Positions 48,690-60,835 of a DNA stretch of 64,000 bases are shown piece after piece. The DNA comes from Cheiracanthium punctorium (lineage: Eukaryota > Arthropoda > Arachnida > Araneae > Cheiracanthiidae). The stretch spans positions 372,001-436,000 of the forward strand of contig JAWZYV010002577.1 in NCBI GenBank assembly GCA_038373885.1, read 5' to 3'. The position numbers and the translations under genes were made by a program. Numbering within the stretch: the first letter of the stretch is position 1; each line of letters begins with the position of its first letter. The notes beneath the pieces are model-generated. The model saw nothing but the letters and a program-made list of their open reading frames with translations, made no database searches and was not told the origin of the DNA.

Positions 48690-48985
48690 AAACAAACTAA
48701 GCATAGACATAAAATACTCAACGGACTCCTAGTCACGTTTAACAAACACAAATATGAAATATCCTGACATTCGGAAAGGGTTTCCAGAGACATATCCTTT
48801 CAGTGGAATTGACTTATCGACATTCAGTGAGTGGCATCCCCAGAAGTTATTCCGTGAGTGCGACAGACAGATATCTCATGCGTTGTGTGCGAAAGACCAG
48901 GAAATGTCAATAATTTTAAGGAAGATTTGATATTGGTGGATTTCATTTACTCTCTAGCACAATTCGACGTTGAAAAATGTCAACA
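48690..48985 (+). repeat. ~270-bp dispersed repeat (family S), copy 4
   Basis: CAACGGACTCCTAGTCACGT, AGGGTTTCCAGAGACATATC, ATTGACTTATCGACATTCAG and TTCCGTGAGTGCGACAGACA line up with copies 1-3. This is the least rearranged copy. Non-coding. Confidence 0.55.
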
Positions 48986-49086
48986 ATAACTTGGCTGGAA
49001 GGATGTAATGAACACAGTTTTACGGGAAATCTCTTTATTTACACGCTATAGGTAGCTTATGAAATATGACATAATTTTTTACATAT

Positions 49087-49636
49087 ACAGGGTGTATCAC
49101 AATTCTCTCCCGAATTTGGAAGGCTTATAAAAATATATATTACCAATATAGCAATAAAGTTGACTTTATTGGAGAAGAAATGTTACAAGTTTTATTTCAC
49201 AGAAGTCCACTATGTGAACCTTTCGCGACGAATTAATGCAATGTTGTCGGGGGTGAGGGGGAGGAGGGAGGGCAGTTAGTTTGTTGGTGTGGCCATTTAA
49301 TTAGAAGATTTACATGTACATCCATTTTATGGAAGTAAAATAGGATATTTTACATTAATTTCTTTTTTCTCGATTGGGGTGGCCGCCGCTCCGCTCCCCA
49401 TCACAATCCGTCCTTGTTTCGTGATTCTGATGATTCAACAAACTAATTGTGCCCCCCACTAACAAACTAATTGTGCCCATTAATCCGTCGCTGTCGTAAA
49501 AGGTTTACAAATTGGACTTTTGTGAAATAAAACTTTCAATTTTTTTTCTCCAATAAAATCAACTTTGTTGCTGTATTGTTAATATACATTATTTATAAGC
49601 CTTCCAAACCCGGGAGGGAATTGCGATACACCCTGT
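49087..49636. mobile_element. 550-bp foldback MITE with ~150-bp TIRs
   Basis: The ends ACAGGGTGTATCACAATTCT and (right, reverse complement) ACAGGGTGTATCGCAATTCC are followed by colinear inverted blocks TTTGGAAGGCTTATAAA, AAAGTTGA-TTTATTGGAG, AGTTTTATTTCACA and, further in, AGTTAGTTTGTTG. Flanked by TA. The centre (about 49370-49400) is GC-rich. Non-coding. It is distinct from the GTGTCC family, though its termini are similar in style. Confidence 0.8.
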
Positions 49637-51327
49637 ATGAACATTTACGTATATAAACATAGCTTTATTTTATACTTAATGAACAATCCAGAAAAACAGA
49701 AACCAAGTGCAACGAGAATATTTCGAATTGTGAACTAAGCATATTTTCGATTAAATCTTGATATGTTAAAATATTAATGAAAAGTGAAAGCGATAAATGA
49801 TTCTCTGAATTCGGTTAATTTCTAACTATTAAAAAACTGCATGTAGTAATGATATTTAAAACATAACTATAATACTGCTTGCCCTTTTTCTCCTTTTTTT
49901 TGCATTGGGGGACTGTACTCCTGCGTGTGTGCAGACAGCAGGCAAAACCTCGTCAAATAAATGTAGAGGTTATCAAAATTGATTTTTTTTCTTCGAAATT
50001 TATCGACTAAAAATTTTCACGATCACAATACTTATTTCCTTTTTCTGGCCAATTGTTTAGAGAGAGAGAAAAAAAGCACAATTATAAAAAAATTGATGGT
50101 AAAAGTTTTATTGTTTTAATACCTTCACTTTTGTCCCAATATGACCGTCCTGGGTTTTCGCTTTCCGCCGATGGGAAGACAGAGACTATTTTTAAGAGAT
50201 GACCGAAGACGGGGAGCTACCAACAGCGCCTTGGATTTCTGGTACGGGACAGGGAGCTGGGCAACAGCGTTTTGGATTGGTAAAGGATTTTGGCAAGTGT
50301 TACTGCGTTTATAAGAGGAACAAATTTTATCGAATGTGTAATCATTCTACGCAGATTTAAAAGCTCTACAATTCTTAAAATATATATCTGCTCATTCTTT
50401 GAGCCGTGTTAAAAAAAAAAAAAAAACTAGAAAAACCGCAGAAACTATTTGGTAACGTTTTTACAACGTAGGAGACGATAATCACCCAGAAATAGGAGGA
50501 AACCTATGACAGTCATATTGGCACATAACTGAAGCTATTAAAATAATGAAACCTTTACAAATAAATTTTCCACCTGGAATAATCTTAGCAACTGTATTAT
50601 TTGTACAAGGAAATAAAAATGTTTTCTCGTGAAATCTGACATTATTTGGATGATGACGGACGCATACTAGAAATTATTTATGTAATTCTAAAAGTAATAT
50701 GAAATTCTCCATAGCAGTAAACCATACGCTATTGATAAAAAAGATTAATATTTCATGCAACCTCATAATTTATTGAACCTCATAAACCGGTAAACTGCAC
50801 CGTAAAGCTGAAGCTCCTACGAAACAAGATTCAAAGTATGTTATTCAAAAATGTATTGCATAATGATCATAAGGTTTTTTCGAACTAATAATCTTTATAG
50901 AATCATAAAAGTACGATACATTAATACAAGTTTTACGCCTTTATTAAGAAATATTTTACTGATCATAAAAATGAAAATTTATGGTTATTTAAAAATTAAA
51001 TATGCGTTTTCAAATACAAAAATACTCAGTACATTTTCGCAATAAAATTCTTACAGCTTAGCTTTTTTTATCGATATTTAATTTAACGGCGGATCTTAAA
51101 CTTTATTTTGTCTGTTGTAAAAATGCGATCACACAAAATAATGTTATATGTCTAAGATCTTGTAATAACTTCAAGTTTTATACCGTATAATAAAAAACGA
51201 GCTATAGTGGTAAAAAATGTGAAATGATCTGGGAATTGTCTTTCTAAAATGATAATAACGAAATTTGGAGAAGGTATAAGGTGTACTCAATTCTAAAGTA
51301 TAAAAATATTTCATGAGTAATAATATT
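49637..51327. other. AT-rich stretch with a small GC-richer island
   Basis: An island at about 50140-50290 contains a near-duplicate (GGGAGCT..CAACAGCG.CTTGGAT and GGGAGCT.GGCAACAGCGTTTTGGAT). Remnants of hairpin-ended repeats (TTTCACGATCACAATACTT near 50016; GTACAAGGAAATAAAAATG near 50604) are also present. No gene recognised. Confidence 0.4.
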
Positions 51328-52200
51328 TTGCTTTTTACTTCCTTGTACGAAGTAAAAGGAAGTCTAGTGATGGCAAAAATTTTCGGTCTGCAGATTTTGA
51401 TGAAAAAATTGGTTTTGAGTATCTCTAAACTTATATTCAAGAGTTTTTGCGAGATACATATCAACGTACGAATGTATGTGAGGGCGTACATATGTGCGTA
51501 CAATCCAATTTGACCGACCGCAAGTCCATTTTGACCAGTATTTTCCTGTACGTATGTACGTAACTCGCACATCTCAAAAACTATTAATCGTAGCATATTG
51601 AAATTTTATCTTTAGGATTGTTGTAACATTTAGTTCTGTACCTTCCTTTTTAGTTCCAATTTACTGGATAATTTATTTACAGGACGACCAAAAGAATTTC
51701 AACATATTGAGGTCTAAGGACATCTTTAATATATTATGTCTACAGTCATTCATCGATTGGACCATGACGAAAATCTCGTCAACTGTCAGCGACCTTGGCA
51801 AGACTTTCCGAAATGTCACCAAATTTAGAGCCAAAATAACTACGTATAATTTGAAAACTTTTAACACTAGAATTCTAAGGTTTTTATATTTAGAACTGTT
51901 GTAACATGTAATTGTGCATCTCTCTTTTGTTATTGTAATCGACAGGTAATTTATTTACGGGATAACCCAAAAGGTTTTCAGTACATTAAGGTCTATGGAT
52001 ACTTTCAATTCATTAAAAGTCTGTGGTCAATTACTATTTCGGGTTTGTCCACAATCTCACAATCTATCGCAAACTTGGCAGCTTTTAGAGAAATATCACC
52101 AAACTAAGTGCCAAAAGCAAGTTTTTAAAACAGAACCGAGCTTGACAATACCTCAAATGTTTTATTAGAAATCCCTGAAACTTAGTATTATTGCAGTATT
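51328..52200 (-). repeat. Hairpin-ended tandem-repeat family, reverse-oriented copy
   Basis: It opens with TTTTACTTCCTTGTACGAAG-TAAAAGGAAGT, the reversed terminal hairpin. GTACGTATGTACGTAACTCG, CAAAAACTATTAATCGTAGC, GTTGTAACATTTAGTT and ATTTACAGGACGACC then parallel the 27640-29437 copy in reverse. A second unit starts near 51885. Decayed; no coding capacity. Confidence 0.55.
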
Positions 52201-52245
52201 GTATCTCTCTAATGAAATGAGTTGAGATGAAGTTCACTGAAAATA

Positions 52246-55200
52246 TCCTTATAAATAAAAATGAAATTCTGTTTGTTTGTTTGTTTGTTTGTTTGTTTGT
52301 TTATTTGTTTGTTTGTTTGTTTGTGGATTTGATTCGTATACAAATCAACAAAAATGGACCTATCAGTCTTAAATTGGGCACAGATGTGTAAAATAATATA
52401 GAATAAAAGACAGTCCACTTTAAAACTTTGAAAGTCCACCCGTTCCCGGAATTTAAGAGATTTTTTATGTTCTCCACGCAAAAAGCTTTCAGTAATTGTA
52501 ACCCCTGTAGTGAAAAAAGTGTGAAATAAGGATCGTGGTTGCCATGTGTGGTGATTTTGCCGAATAAAATGTTTTAAATTCTCAAAGTAAAAATAAAAGA
52601 ATAATAATGATTTTTTTTTGTTAGTTTATATTCGTAATGTTATTTTTTTTAATTATAATATCGTGTGCATGGGAAATCGGAGCAGGAATGAAATGTTTTA
52701 TACGCAAAACAATAAGAATTGAAGATTTCCGAGGCTAATATGTTAAAATTTTTTAGTTTGGCGAAAAAATAAAATGGCTCAAATGCCGAGAAAGTGAGTT
52801 CTAGAGGTTTACACTGTTTCCGGCTTGGCGCAATTTACTGAGAGCTTAAGGAAACGGATTTTTGAAAACAAGTGCAAAGGTTTTATTAGAATACAGCGTT
52901 AAATTTTAATGATCCGTGCGGAAATAATGCAGTTATTAAGGGATTTCAAGTGATCTATCTTCAGCATTCTCGCCAATTGAGTGCATTGATTTTAGTTGGG
53001 GGAAATCCGCCAAATTTCAGAAAATTGAAATCTTCGCATTTAGTACATCGAGGTAACGATGAATGAAACATGTTATAGTTGATAATTTAAAAAATGAGGC
53101 TGTATTAAGGGATTCCACTTTTCAAAAAAATGCCTGGCGGTCGAACCATTTCCCATTTTGATTGCTGCTAAGTCAATGCTTCGAATGATTCCCTGAAAAA
53201 ACTCTTGCAAAATGGCGTATGTTGGCACTTTGGTGAGGCTTAGATTTGAAACTGGATTTTATTATACTGGAGACTGGTATCTATATTAATAAAACAATGT
53301 GTGTAAACTGTTTGTTTGTCTGTGTCTCGCGTAGATCGCAAACGTGTGATCGTAGACCTACCAAATTTTGAACGGAAATTCTCCATGACAGGTCCCGACA
53401 CACCTCGAAGCGATTTTTTCAAAATTCGAACTATTTTAGGAAATATCGATAAAAACCTATCGCAAAAGGCTAATTTTTGCTTTCCGCCATTTCGTAATTG
53501 TAACCTCACAGTGCATTAAGCGACAATTAAGCTTATCTAGGTTGCCACATTCGGCAGTTCATTAAATGATTCAGACTCTTGAAGTAAAATTTAAAGAATA
53601 ACGATTTTTTTTATTTTGACTAGATTATTTGTAAGGTTGTTTTTAAATTAAAATATCGTGTGCATGTGAAAGCAGAGCGGGAATGAAATGATTTATACTC
53701 AAAAGAAAAATAGAATTTGGAAATTTTCCGAAAATAAATGTGTAACTTTTTAATTTGGCGAAAAATAAAAGGGGTTGATGTCCGATTTTGTGGAGGATTC
53801 TAACGCTTGGCGCTATTTATCGTAATTTAATCGTCTGCTATTTGGGTTATGAATACACCTGCGTATAAGTTTTTGAAATTTTCATTCAGTTGGAATTGTG
53901 CATTTTTCTGAGCAGCTTTTCTGCATCTATTTCTAATATATTACATCCAGAAAAAAGGATGTTAGAAATATCAATTTTAATTTTGTTTAATCACACTCAT
54001 GAATAATGATACACTTTCCAAGTTAATAAAAGAAGGAACGAAAATAGGGAAGACCCATGGATTATAACTCTTTTTATATATAGCACTTTAGTGCGTATTT
54101 TAAATCTGAAAATGTGTCAGATTTTCTATGATTCTAGCGCTTGGCGCAATTTAATGAGAGGGTATTTTTAAAAACAAGCGTAGGTAATCTTATAAATAAA
54201 AATCAAATTCTGTTTGTCAATTTGTTGATTTGGGTAGTATACAATTCCACAAAAATGGACCTGTCAGCCTGAAATTTTACACAGATATATGTAAAATAAT
54301 ATAGAATAAATGATAGTCCACTTTAAAACTTTGAAAGTCCATCCGTTCCCGGAATTTAAGAGATTTTTTATGTTCTCCACGCAGAAAGCTTTATGTAATT
54401 GTAAACCCTGTAGTGAAAAAAGTGTGTGAAATAAGCATCTTGGTTGCCATGTGTGGCGATTTTGCCGAATAAAATGTTTTAAATTCTTAAAATGAAAAGA
54501 AAAGAATAAATGATTTTTTTAGTTTATATTTGTAAGGTTATTTTTTTAATTATAATATCGTGTGCGCATAAGAAATGAGAGCAGGAATGAAATGTTTTAT
54601 ACGCAAAACAATGAGGATCGAAGATTTCCGAGACTAATATGTAAATTTTTTTAGTTTGGCGAAAAATAAAATGGCTGATAGGCCGATTTTTAGAAAGTGA
54701 GTTCTAACGGTTTGCACAGTTTTAGGCTTTTTGGAGCAATTTACTGAGAGCTTAAGGGAATAGCATTTTTGAAAACAAGTGTATAGGTTTTCTTAGAATA
54801 CAGCATTAAATTTTAACTATCCGTGCAGAAATAATGCAGTTATTAGGGCATTTCAAGCGATGTAGCTTCAGAATTCTCGCCAATTGAGTACATTGATTTA
54901 ACTTGGGGGAAATCCGCCAAATTTCAGAAAATTGAAATCTTCGCATTTAGTACATCGAGGTAACGATGAATAAAACATGTTATAGTTGATAATTTAAAAA
55001 ATGAGGCTGTATTAAGGGATTCCACTTTTCAAAAAAATGCCTGGCGGTCGAACCATTTCCCATTTTGATTGCTGCTAAGTCAATGCTTCGAATGATTCCC
55101 TGAAAAAACTCTTGCAAAATGGCGTATGCTGGCACTTTGGCGAGGCTTAGATTTGAAACTGGATTTTACTTGAGACTGGTATATATAATAAGACTGGTTA

Positions 55201-56020
55201 TAGATAAAAATGAATGTTGGTATGTGTGTAGGATGTTGAAAAACTCAGCACCGTTTCACCGATCACCATGAAATTTGGTTCACCTAAGTGTTTTATCAGA
55301 GAAGGTTTTTATGCTATCCGTTTTCCTCTAACTTGCCACTAGCTGGCGCAGCAGAACGTCGAATTCTATTCCGTTTAGCCGTTTGCTATGCGAATATCGT
55401 CCAACCAATTTCGATGAAATTTGGTACACGCGGATATTAGAACACGGAGAATATTTTTCACTATCCAATTGCTGTAACTTAGCGCTAAATAGCGCTGCAA
55501 CGCATCAACTTCTATACCGTTCGACTGATCGGCATAAAATTTTTTATACTTACACATTTGAGCACGAAGAATATATTCTAACTGTGTTACTTTTGATGTT
55601 ACTCACCACTAGGTGGCACTGCAATGCATTATTATTTTAACTCGCCACTAGATGACGCTGCAGCAGGCCAAATTTTTGACCATTCAAACGGTGGCTATGA
55701 AAATCAGTACTCATAGCTATTTGAACAATGAGAATATTTTGGCGTTATCCATTTTCCTATAACTCGCCACGTGACGGCGCTGTAGCAAATCATTACTTTA
55801 ATTAACCACTAGATGGCCCTGCAGTGTATCACTTCTTGACTGTGCGAATGATCGCTATGGAAATAGGTATACATAGATATTTGAACACGGGGAAGAGTTT
55901 GGCACGATCCATTTTCCTATAACTTGACACTAGATGTCGCGTCAACACATGAACTTCAGGACTATTCAGCCGATCGTCATGAAAATTCGTATGCATCGAT
56001 ATCTGAATGCGAAGAATATT
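52246..56020 (+). mobile_element. Run of Helitron-like units, copy D2 (near-duplicate of D1)
   Basis: Helitron-type 5' starts at 52246, 53280 and 54188, and a related start near 55198. 52246-52965 matches 33690-34386, and 53793-56020 matches 34388-36650. The interval 52966-53792 is absent from D1 and holds an extra unit starting TCTATATTAATAAAACAATG, close to the element at 7915. The 3' hairpin and CTAG end present in D1 are missing: the match stops near 56020. A GTTT microsatellite lies at 52268-52326. No Rep/helicase gene. Confidence 0.65.
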
Positions 56021-56342
56021 TTCTTTCTGATAAAATAGAGGCACAAGGAAGTCATGCGGTATCCATATCAGACTTTTTTAATAATACTGTGTATTGCAGT
56101 TGAACTTTTCAAAACTCTACACAGAATATTACAAAAACAAAATAATATGAAAGAAAATGGAGGACATTTTACAAAGCCATTTTTACCAATAAATAAATAA
56201 ATAAATAAATAAAAATAAAACAAAAATTATGTAACAGAAAATACCGTACTTTTATAACGCACAAAATTTGAGCAATTATTCAATTATTTAGCTGTTTAAT
56301 ATGTTCGAATTGATAAACTAGTTGAGGTAACTATTTCTTTTA
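56021..56342. other. Short AT-rich spacer with AAAT microsatellite
   Basis: (AAAT)n at about 56189-56212. Nothing else recognised between the Helitron-like block and the Tc1-like element. Confidence 0.45.
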
Positions 56343-57844
56343 CACTCATGTCCATAAATTAAGGTTAATGAAGTTCAGGCAAAGAAAGAGAAAGAAGCAA
56401 AACAAATTTGACTTATTTGTAAAGTCTATTTATTAAACAAAAAGTAAAGAGCAAAAAAGATGCTATATGTTTGACATAATTAATAAAAATTGCAAGTTTT
56501 ACTCCCTTGACCAAATTAAAAAAAAGAACCTATTTACAAAAAACAGTATAACATGGTTAGTAGGATGGTTAATACGGAGTATGTCTCCCGGACGATGCAA
56601 TACAGGCCTGACAACGCCTAGGCATGCTGAGTATCAAATGATCAATCTGATCTTGGGGAATATTACACCACTCATCAAGCAATGCACTCCGAAGTTCCGG
56701 TAGACAGGTGGGAGGGGGTTGACGGGCTGCAATTCGTCGGCCAAGCATATCCCACACATGCTCTATTGGATTCAAGTCCGGTGAGTATGCTGGCCAATGC
56801 ATACGGGTGATATCCTCCGATTGAAGGCATTCGTCTACAATGTTTGCACGGTGAGGACGGGCGTTGTCATCCATAAACACAAATTCAGCACCCATGGCGC
56901 CCCGAAATAAACGTGCATGTTGTTCCAGAATGACATCCCGATAGATGTGGCCTGTCATCGTTACACTCTGAACATGCAGGTCAGTTCTGGAACCAAGAAT
57001 AATTCCTCCCCAAACGAGCCATCCTGCACCACCGTAACGGTGTCTTTCAATGGTGTTCTCTTGGTGGTAACGGGTACCTGGCGCTCTCCAGATGAATGTC
57101 CGGCGAGAATCAGACTCCAAACTAAACCTGGACTCGTCGGAAAACATCACACAAGACCACTGTTGCGGTGTCCACAATGCATGCTCTCTACTCCAGGTTA
57201 ATCGCAGGCGACAGTGAGTTGCGGTAAGTGGAACACATCTGACAGGCCTACGAGCATATAGACCAATGTGCCCTAAGCGTCTGTACACGGTCTGCCTTGA
57301 AACTGTCGTACCGGTAGCTGAAGAGAGCTGACGAGACAGGTCTGATGCTGTACTCCGTCTGTTTCTTTTGGCAGTAACTGCCAAATAGCGGTCCTCATTC
57401 GGCGTTGTAACTCGGGGGCGACCTGTGCTGTAACGTCTACTCACATTACCATCATCTTGGAATCGTTGCCAAAGCCTGGAGATGACACTCTGGGCGATTC
57501 CAAGTTCCTCGGATACTTCCAGCTGGGTACGTCCACATTCCAGTCATCCGATAATTCTGCCACGTAAAACATCATCCAAATGCCTCCTTTGTGCCATAAC
57601 TATGCGGTTTTTGCACTGAAAGGCTTTCACAGCGCTTGTGAACAATTTTACTTCTTTGCCACCATTCCTTATATACCCCTCTCTTACACTCTCGTCATTG
57701 TGACGTACCATCCACGCCATCTGGTGGTTTCCTGTAATTTGCATATTCTTCAAGATGTGTGTGATCATTCCACAGGTGAAATTTTTATTTTAGAGATCAA
57801 TTTCTGTGTGATTCTGAATTATCCTTAATTTATGGACATGGGTG
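56343..57844 (-). mobile_element. Complete Tc1-like transposon with TIRs and TA target duplication
   Basis: 1502 bp. Inverted ends of 22 bp (shared core CATGTCCATAAATTAAGG) at 56343-56364 and 57823-57844 differ at one position. TA flanks both sides (56341-56342 and 57845-57846). It contains a single transposase gene on the minus strand that is full length but for one stop codon. Near-identical TIRs and an otherwise clean frame mark it as the youngest DNA transposon in the window. Confidence 0.92.
56569..57597 (-). pseudogene. Tc1-like DD34E transposase, full length with one premature stop (copy B)
   Basis: The transposase binds the TIRs and cuts and pastes the element at TA. From ATG (57597) the frame runs 342 codons to TAA (56569), normal for Tc1. 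Codon 18 is TGA, a change explained by CpG decay of CGA. The first helix-turn-helix includes LGIAQSVISRLWQRF, followed by the GRP-type linker STGRPRVT (codons 57-64). The DDE core has FSDESRF, FVFMDDNARPHRANIVDE and YSPDLNPIEHVWD, with 34 residues between the second D and the E. It ends GRHTPY. An internal ATG at 57444 would give a 291-aa product lacking most of the first DNA-binding helix, so it would be unlikely to transpose by itself. Confidence 0.93.
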
Positions 57845-57846
57845 TA

Positions 57847-59985
57847 TGTGCAGTATAACTAACATGCAAAATAACGTTTTAAAATGTTTTTTTCAGTAAG
57901 AAAATGCGAATCCAACATACATTAACTATACCGGTTAATAGACCAGATGCTTATTCATACCGAATCCTAGGGAGAGAGAAGATTTGTAAGGCTTCAGGCA
58001 AAGGCATAGGTAGGTAAGCAGAATCTTGAGCAAATTTTCGACCACATTTTTCTTTTATTGATGCTGCATTCATGAATAAAATTAGCTTAATGTGGAGCTA
58101 TAATTCTGACAAAATCTGGAAAAGAATGGAAGGAAATACTGCTGAGTAAGATAGCCAAAACACTGATTTTAAAAATCTAACATTGGCCATGGCCAGCCTT
58201 AATGACCACCACATGACTTTCTTGTGCATATACTAAATTATCCTTTAAGCTACGTTAGCGCCTATACGCTGCATTTGATTGAGCACATTAGATACACATC
58301 TTACTGTCTTATACATTGTAAAGATTTTGGTGTATGTACAACTTGCAGTTTTTCACAGGGCTACAAAAAATATTCCTATACATTGCGGCTTGCACAATCA
58401 AATTATTTCAAGTGCATTAGCGTAGGAATAATGTCATTGAATTAATACCAAACTTATTGGTAAAGATTCCTATTGGTAAAGATCAAATATTCAGAAAATC
58501 GATTAGAGTGTCCTCAGTTGTTGTTTTTTTTTGAGTTATTTGTTTGGGTAATAGAAATGTAATTGATTAATGCTAGGCTATTCAGTAATACTAAAACAGG
58601 GAGGCAAACATTGTAGGGCCCATTTTTAAAATCACGCCAAATGTCGCCAGACAAATTCGCCAATTTTAAAACCAAACCAAAAATAAGTCCCCAAAACTGA
58701 AGTCAGCTAATTGATAGCGACAAAATTTCTCGAGCATTCCGGAATACCCTGTTAATCAATGGGGGCGGCCAAAATTCGCTATCTCGCGTTCTAGTTAATC
58801 GATTTGCATTAAAAAAACCCGCATGCTTTTATAATTTGCTCCATTAGACTAAGGATTTTAGTCTAATTTAATGTCAAAAGAACGGATCATCACAGAATTT
58901 CGTAACAATACTACAACAGTATCTGTCATTACAAAGAAACCTTAACAAATAAAAAGACGAACAATTTTAGACACATTTTAAAACATATTTAGATTTTAAA
59001 AACAAACTGAAATTTAAAAAATGCCAAAATTGTGTTACAGTCTTTTGATTAAAATGATAGTCTCTGAAACTAAAGTACTGAAATAATTATAAGTCTTGCA
59101 ATCTGATGACAGAGAAAATCACTGTCACTAATAAATGCAATTTCTCCATACATAATACAACGTACATTTGAATTAACGGGCCATTTAAGACACAATTGAT
59201 TTGCTCCGGCACAGAAAATTCTATAATCATACAATAACTGCTGTCGTATTTTACACGATTCAATACCGAGCCAGACTGTTACATAATTCCGTTCCGTTTT
59301 ATTCCGCAATTCGTAAGTACCTTTTAGAATCATTCTACCGCAAAAGAGGAAAAAGAGGGCTTCAGCTATTTCAAAGAATTGTCTGCATAATGGCGTCATT
59401 ATTTAGAGTAAGATTTGCATTTGGTGTGACTCGAGTATGCTATTCACCATTCGCCTTTCCGTCATTAAATGGAAGTTAGGATTCTTTCCTTTTTAAAATA
59501 ATAACCTCGTACGTTTGTTCCTTTCTTTGCCTCTGTCGCTAGCATATTTCAGAGAAGCATTGCTCGTTCTATTATAAAGGTGTTTTAAAAATTATCTGTG
59601 GTATTCCCATTACATAACGTTTCCGTTGCAGGATTATGAGATTATAAAAGCAATTTATTTTCAACATAGTCTCATGTATTCCAGTAACAGTACTGAAAAC
59701 GCGCATAACATGTTGTAAACTGTTATTAAACAGAACATCAACATTTTCAGAAGACTCCAGAACTGACATTCAATGCTGTATATGTTCTGAATTTTTAGTA
59801 AAGTTTCAAATCGGCTGAAAGACTTTACGTTATGTACGTTATTTCTGTCGGCATCTTTTCAACTGTAGTACATCGATGTTTTAAGATATCGGTGAATTTT
59901 GCTTTTCTGTTTCAGCTTTTTGGTATCAGTTTATATCATAAAAAATGATCACAAACTCGGCACCGCGCTTGAAAGTTATTCCTGA
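57847..59985. other. AT-rich stretch without recognised gene
   Basis: Weak remnants of CGCCAA-type repeats at 58630-58680. A less AT-rich stretch at 59200-59480 contains ATGGCGTCATTATTTAGAG followed by GTAAGA-like text, which could be chance or a first exon. No domain supports a gene. Confidence 0.4.
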
Positions 59986-60240
59986 CTATCGATATAGAAG
60001 AACAACTGGATCGGTTGCTCAATGCTCAAAAAGGGCAGCGGTTGCCATTGCTCAATTAAACTAGCAGTAACCTGGCGGTCGAACAAATCCTCAATCCCGT
60101 GCCACAGTGTCAAAGATCTTAAGGCATATGACAGTTGATTCGATTGACCGCCATTTTGCTGGTAGTGAAATCGATCGATGACAATGGCTGCACTTCTCTC
60201 CAGTTGGAGCAGACTATCCAGTTATTATTTTACATTGATG
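59986..60240 (+). mobile_element. Ancient relative of the TTAA foldback MITE, copy 5
   Basis: GAACAACTGGATCGGTTGCT, CTCAAAAAGGGCAGCGGTTG, GTGCCACAGTGTC and GACCGCCATTTTGCTGGTAG keep the order of the foldback arms seen at 11.4-11.85 kb but are heavily substituted. Ends and TTAA are not recognisable. This implies the family has been active over a long period. Confidence 0.55.
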
Positions 60241-60582
60241 TTCCTGACGCACAAACTCCGTCGGGGTAGTATAAAATGATAAATTGTACCACGCCATGTA
60301 TGCATTTGTAACCATTGCCACAATTAGAATTTATGTCACCCAGGCGAAACTTTAAATTTGGAGCCTTTTTCTTTGGAACTATAAAGGATTTGGTGCTCTG
60401 TCCCCTCAACGCGACATCCGGGGCACGTGTCCCGCTTGTCCGCCTCGAGTTGTGACCCTGTTTGTAACAGAGAACATTCTACATTGCTTCTACTTGAACG
60501 GGCAATCCTTAGATTATTCAGGATAGTTCGAACTGTGATTGCTTTATTGATTGTGATTAATGCAAAGTCGATAATATATGAC

Positions 60583-60833
60583 GGTTCACGTGCACGTGTC
60601 TCATCATATATTTATTTTTATTAATTTTTCTGAACTTGCAGTAGTAGTGCAGCCAAAGTTGATATGATTGTTCCTTCTCTATCTTTTTTTAAGTAGTTAC
60701 AAAAAAATTGTGTAAAGGTGGTGTTTGAATATATACACATACTATCGAACATACTATCGACCATTTTGCGTCTGATATTGATTACCATTTAGATTTTGTA
60801 TGCGTACTCTTCATTTTCGTGTAGAAGCACACA
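60583..60833 (+). repeat. 5' LTR of the BEL/Pao element
   Basis: 251 bp, from GGTTCACGTGCACG to GAAGCACACA. It matches the 3' LTR through TATTTTTATTAATTTTTCTG, AAAATTGTGTAAAGGTGGTG and TGTGTAGAAGCACACA-type text with scattered substitutions and small indels. Its first base differs from the TG expected and seen in the 3' LTR. Confidence 0.8.
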
Positions 60834-60835
60834 TT

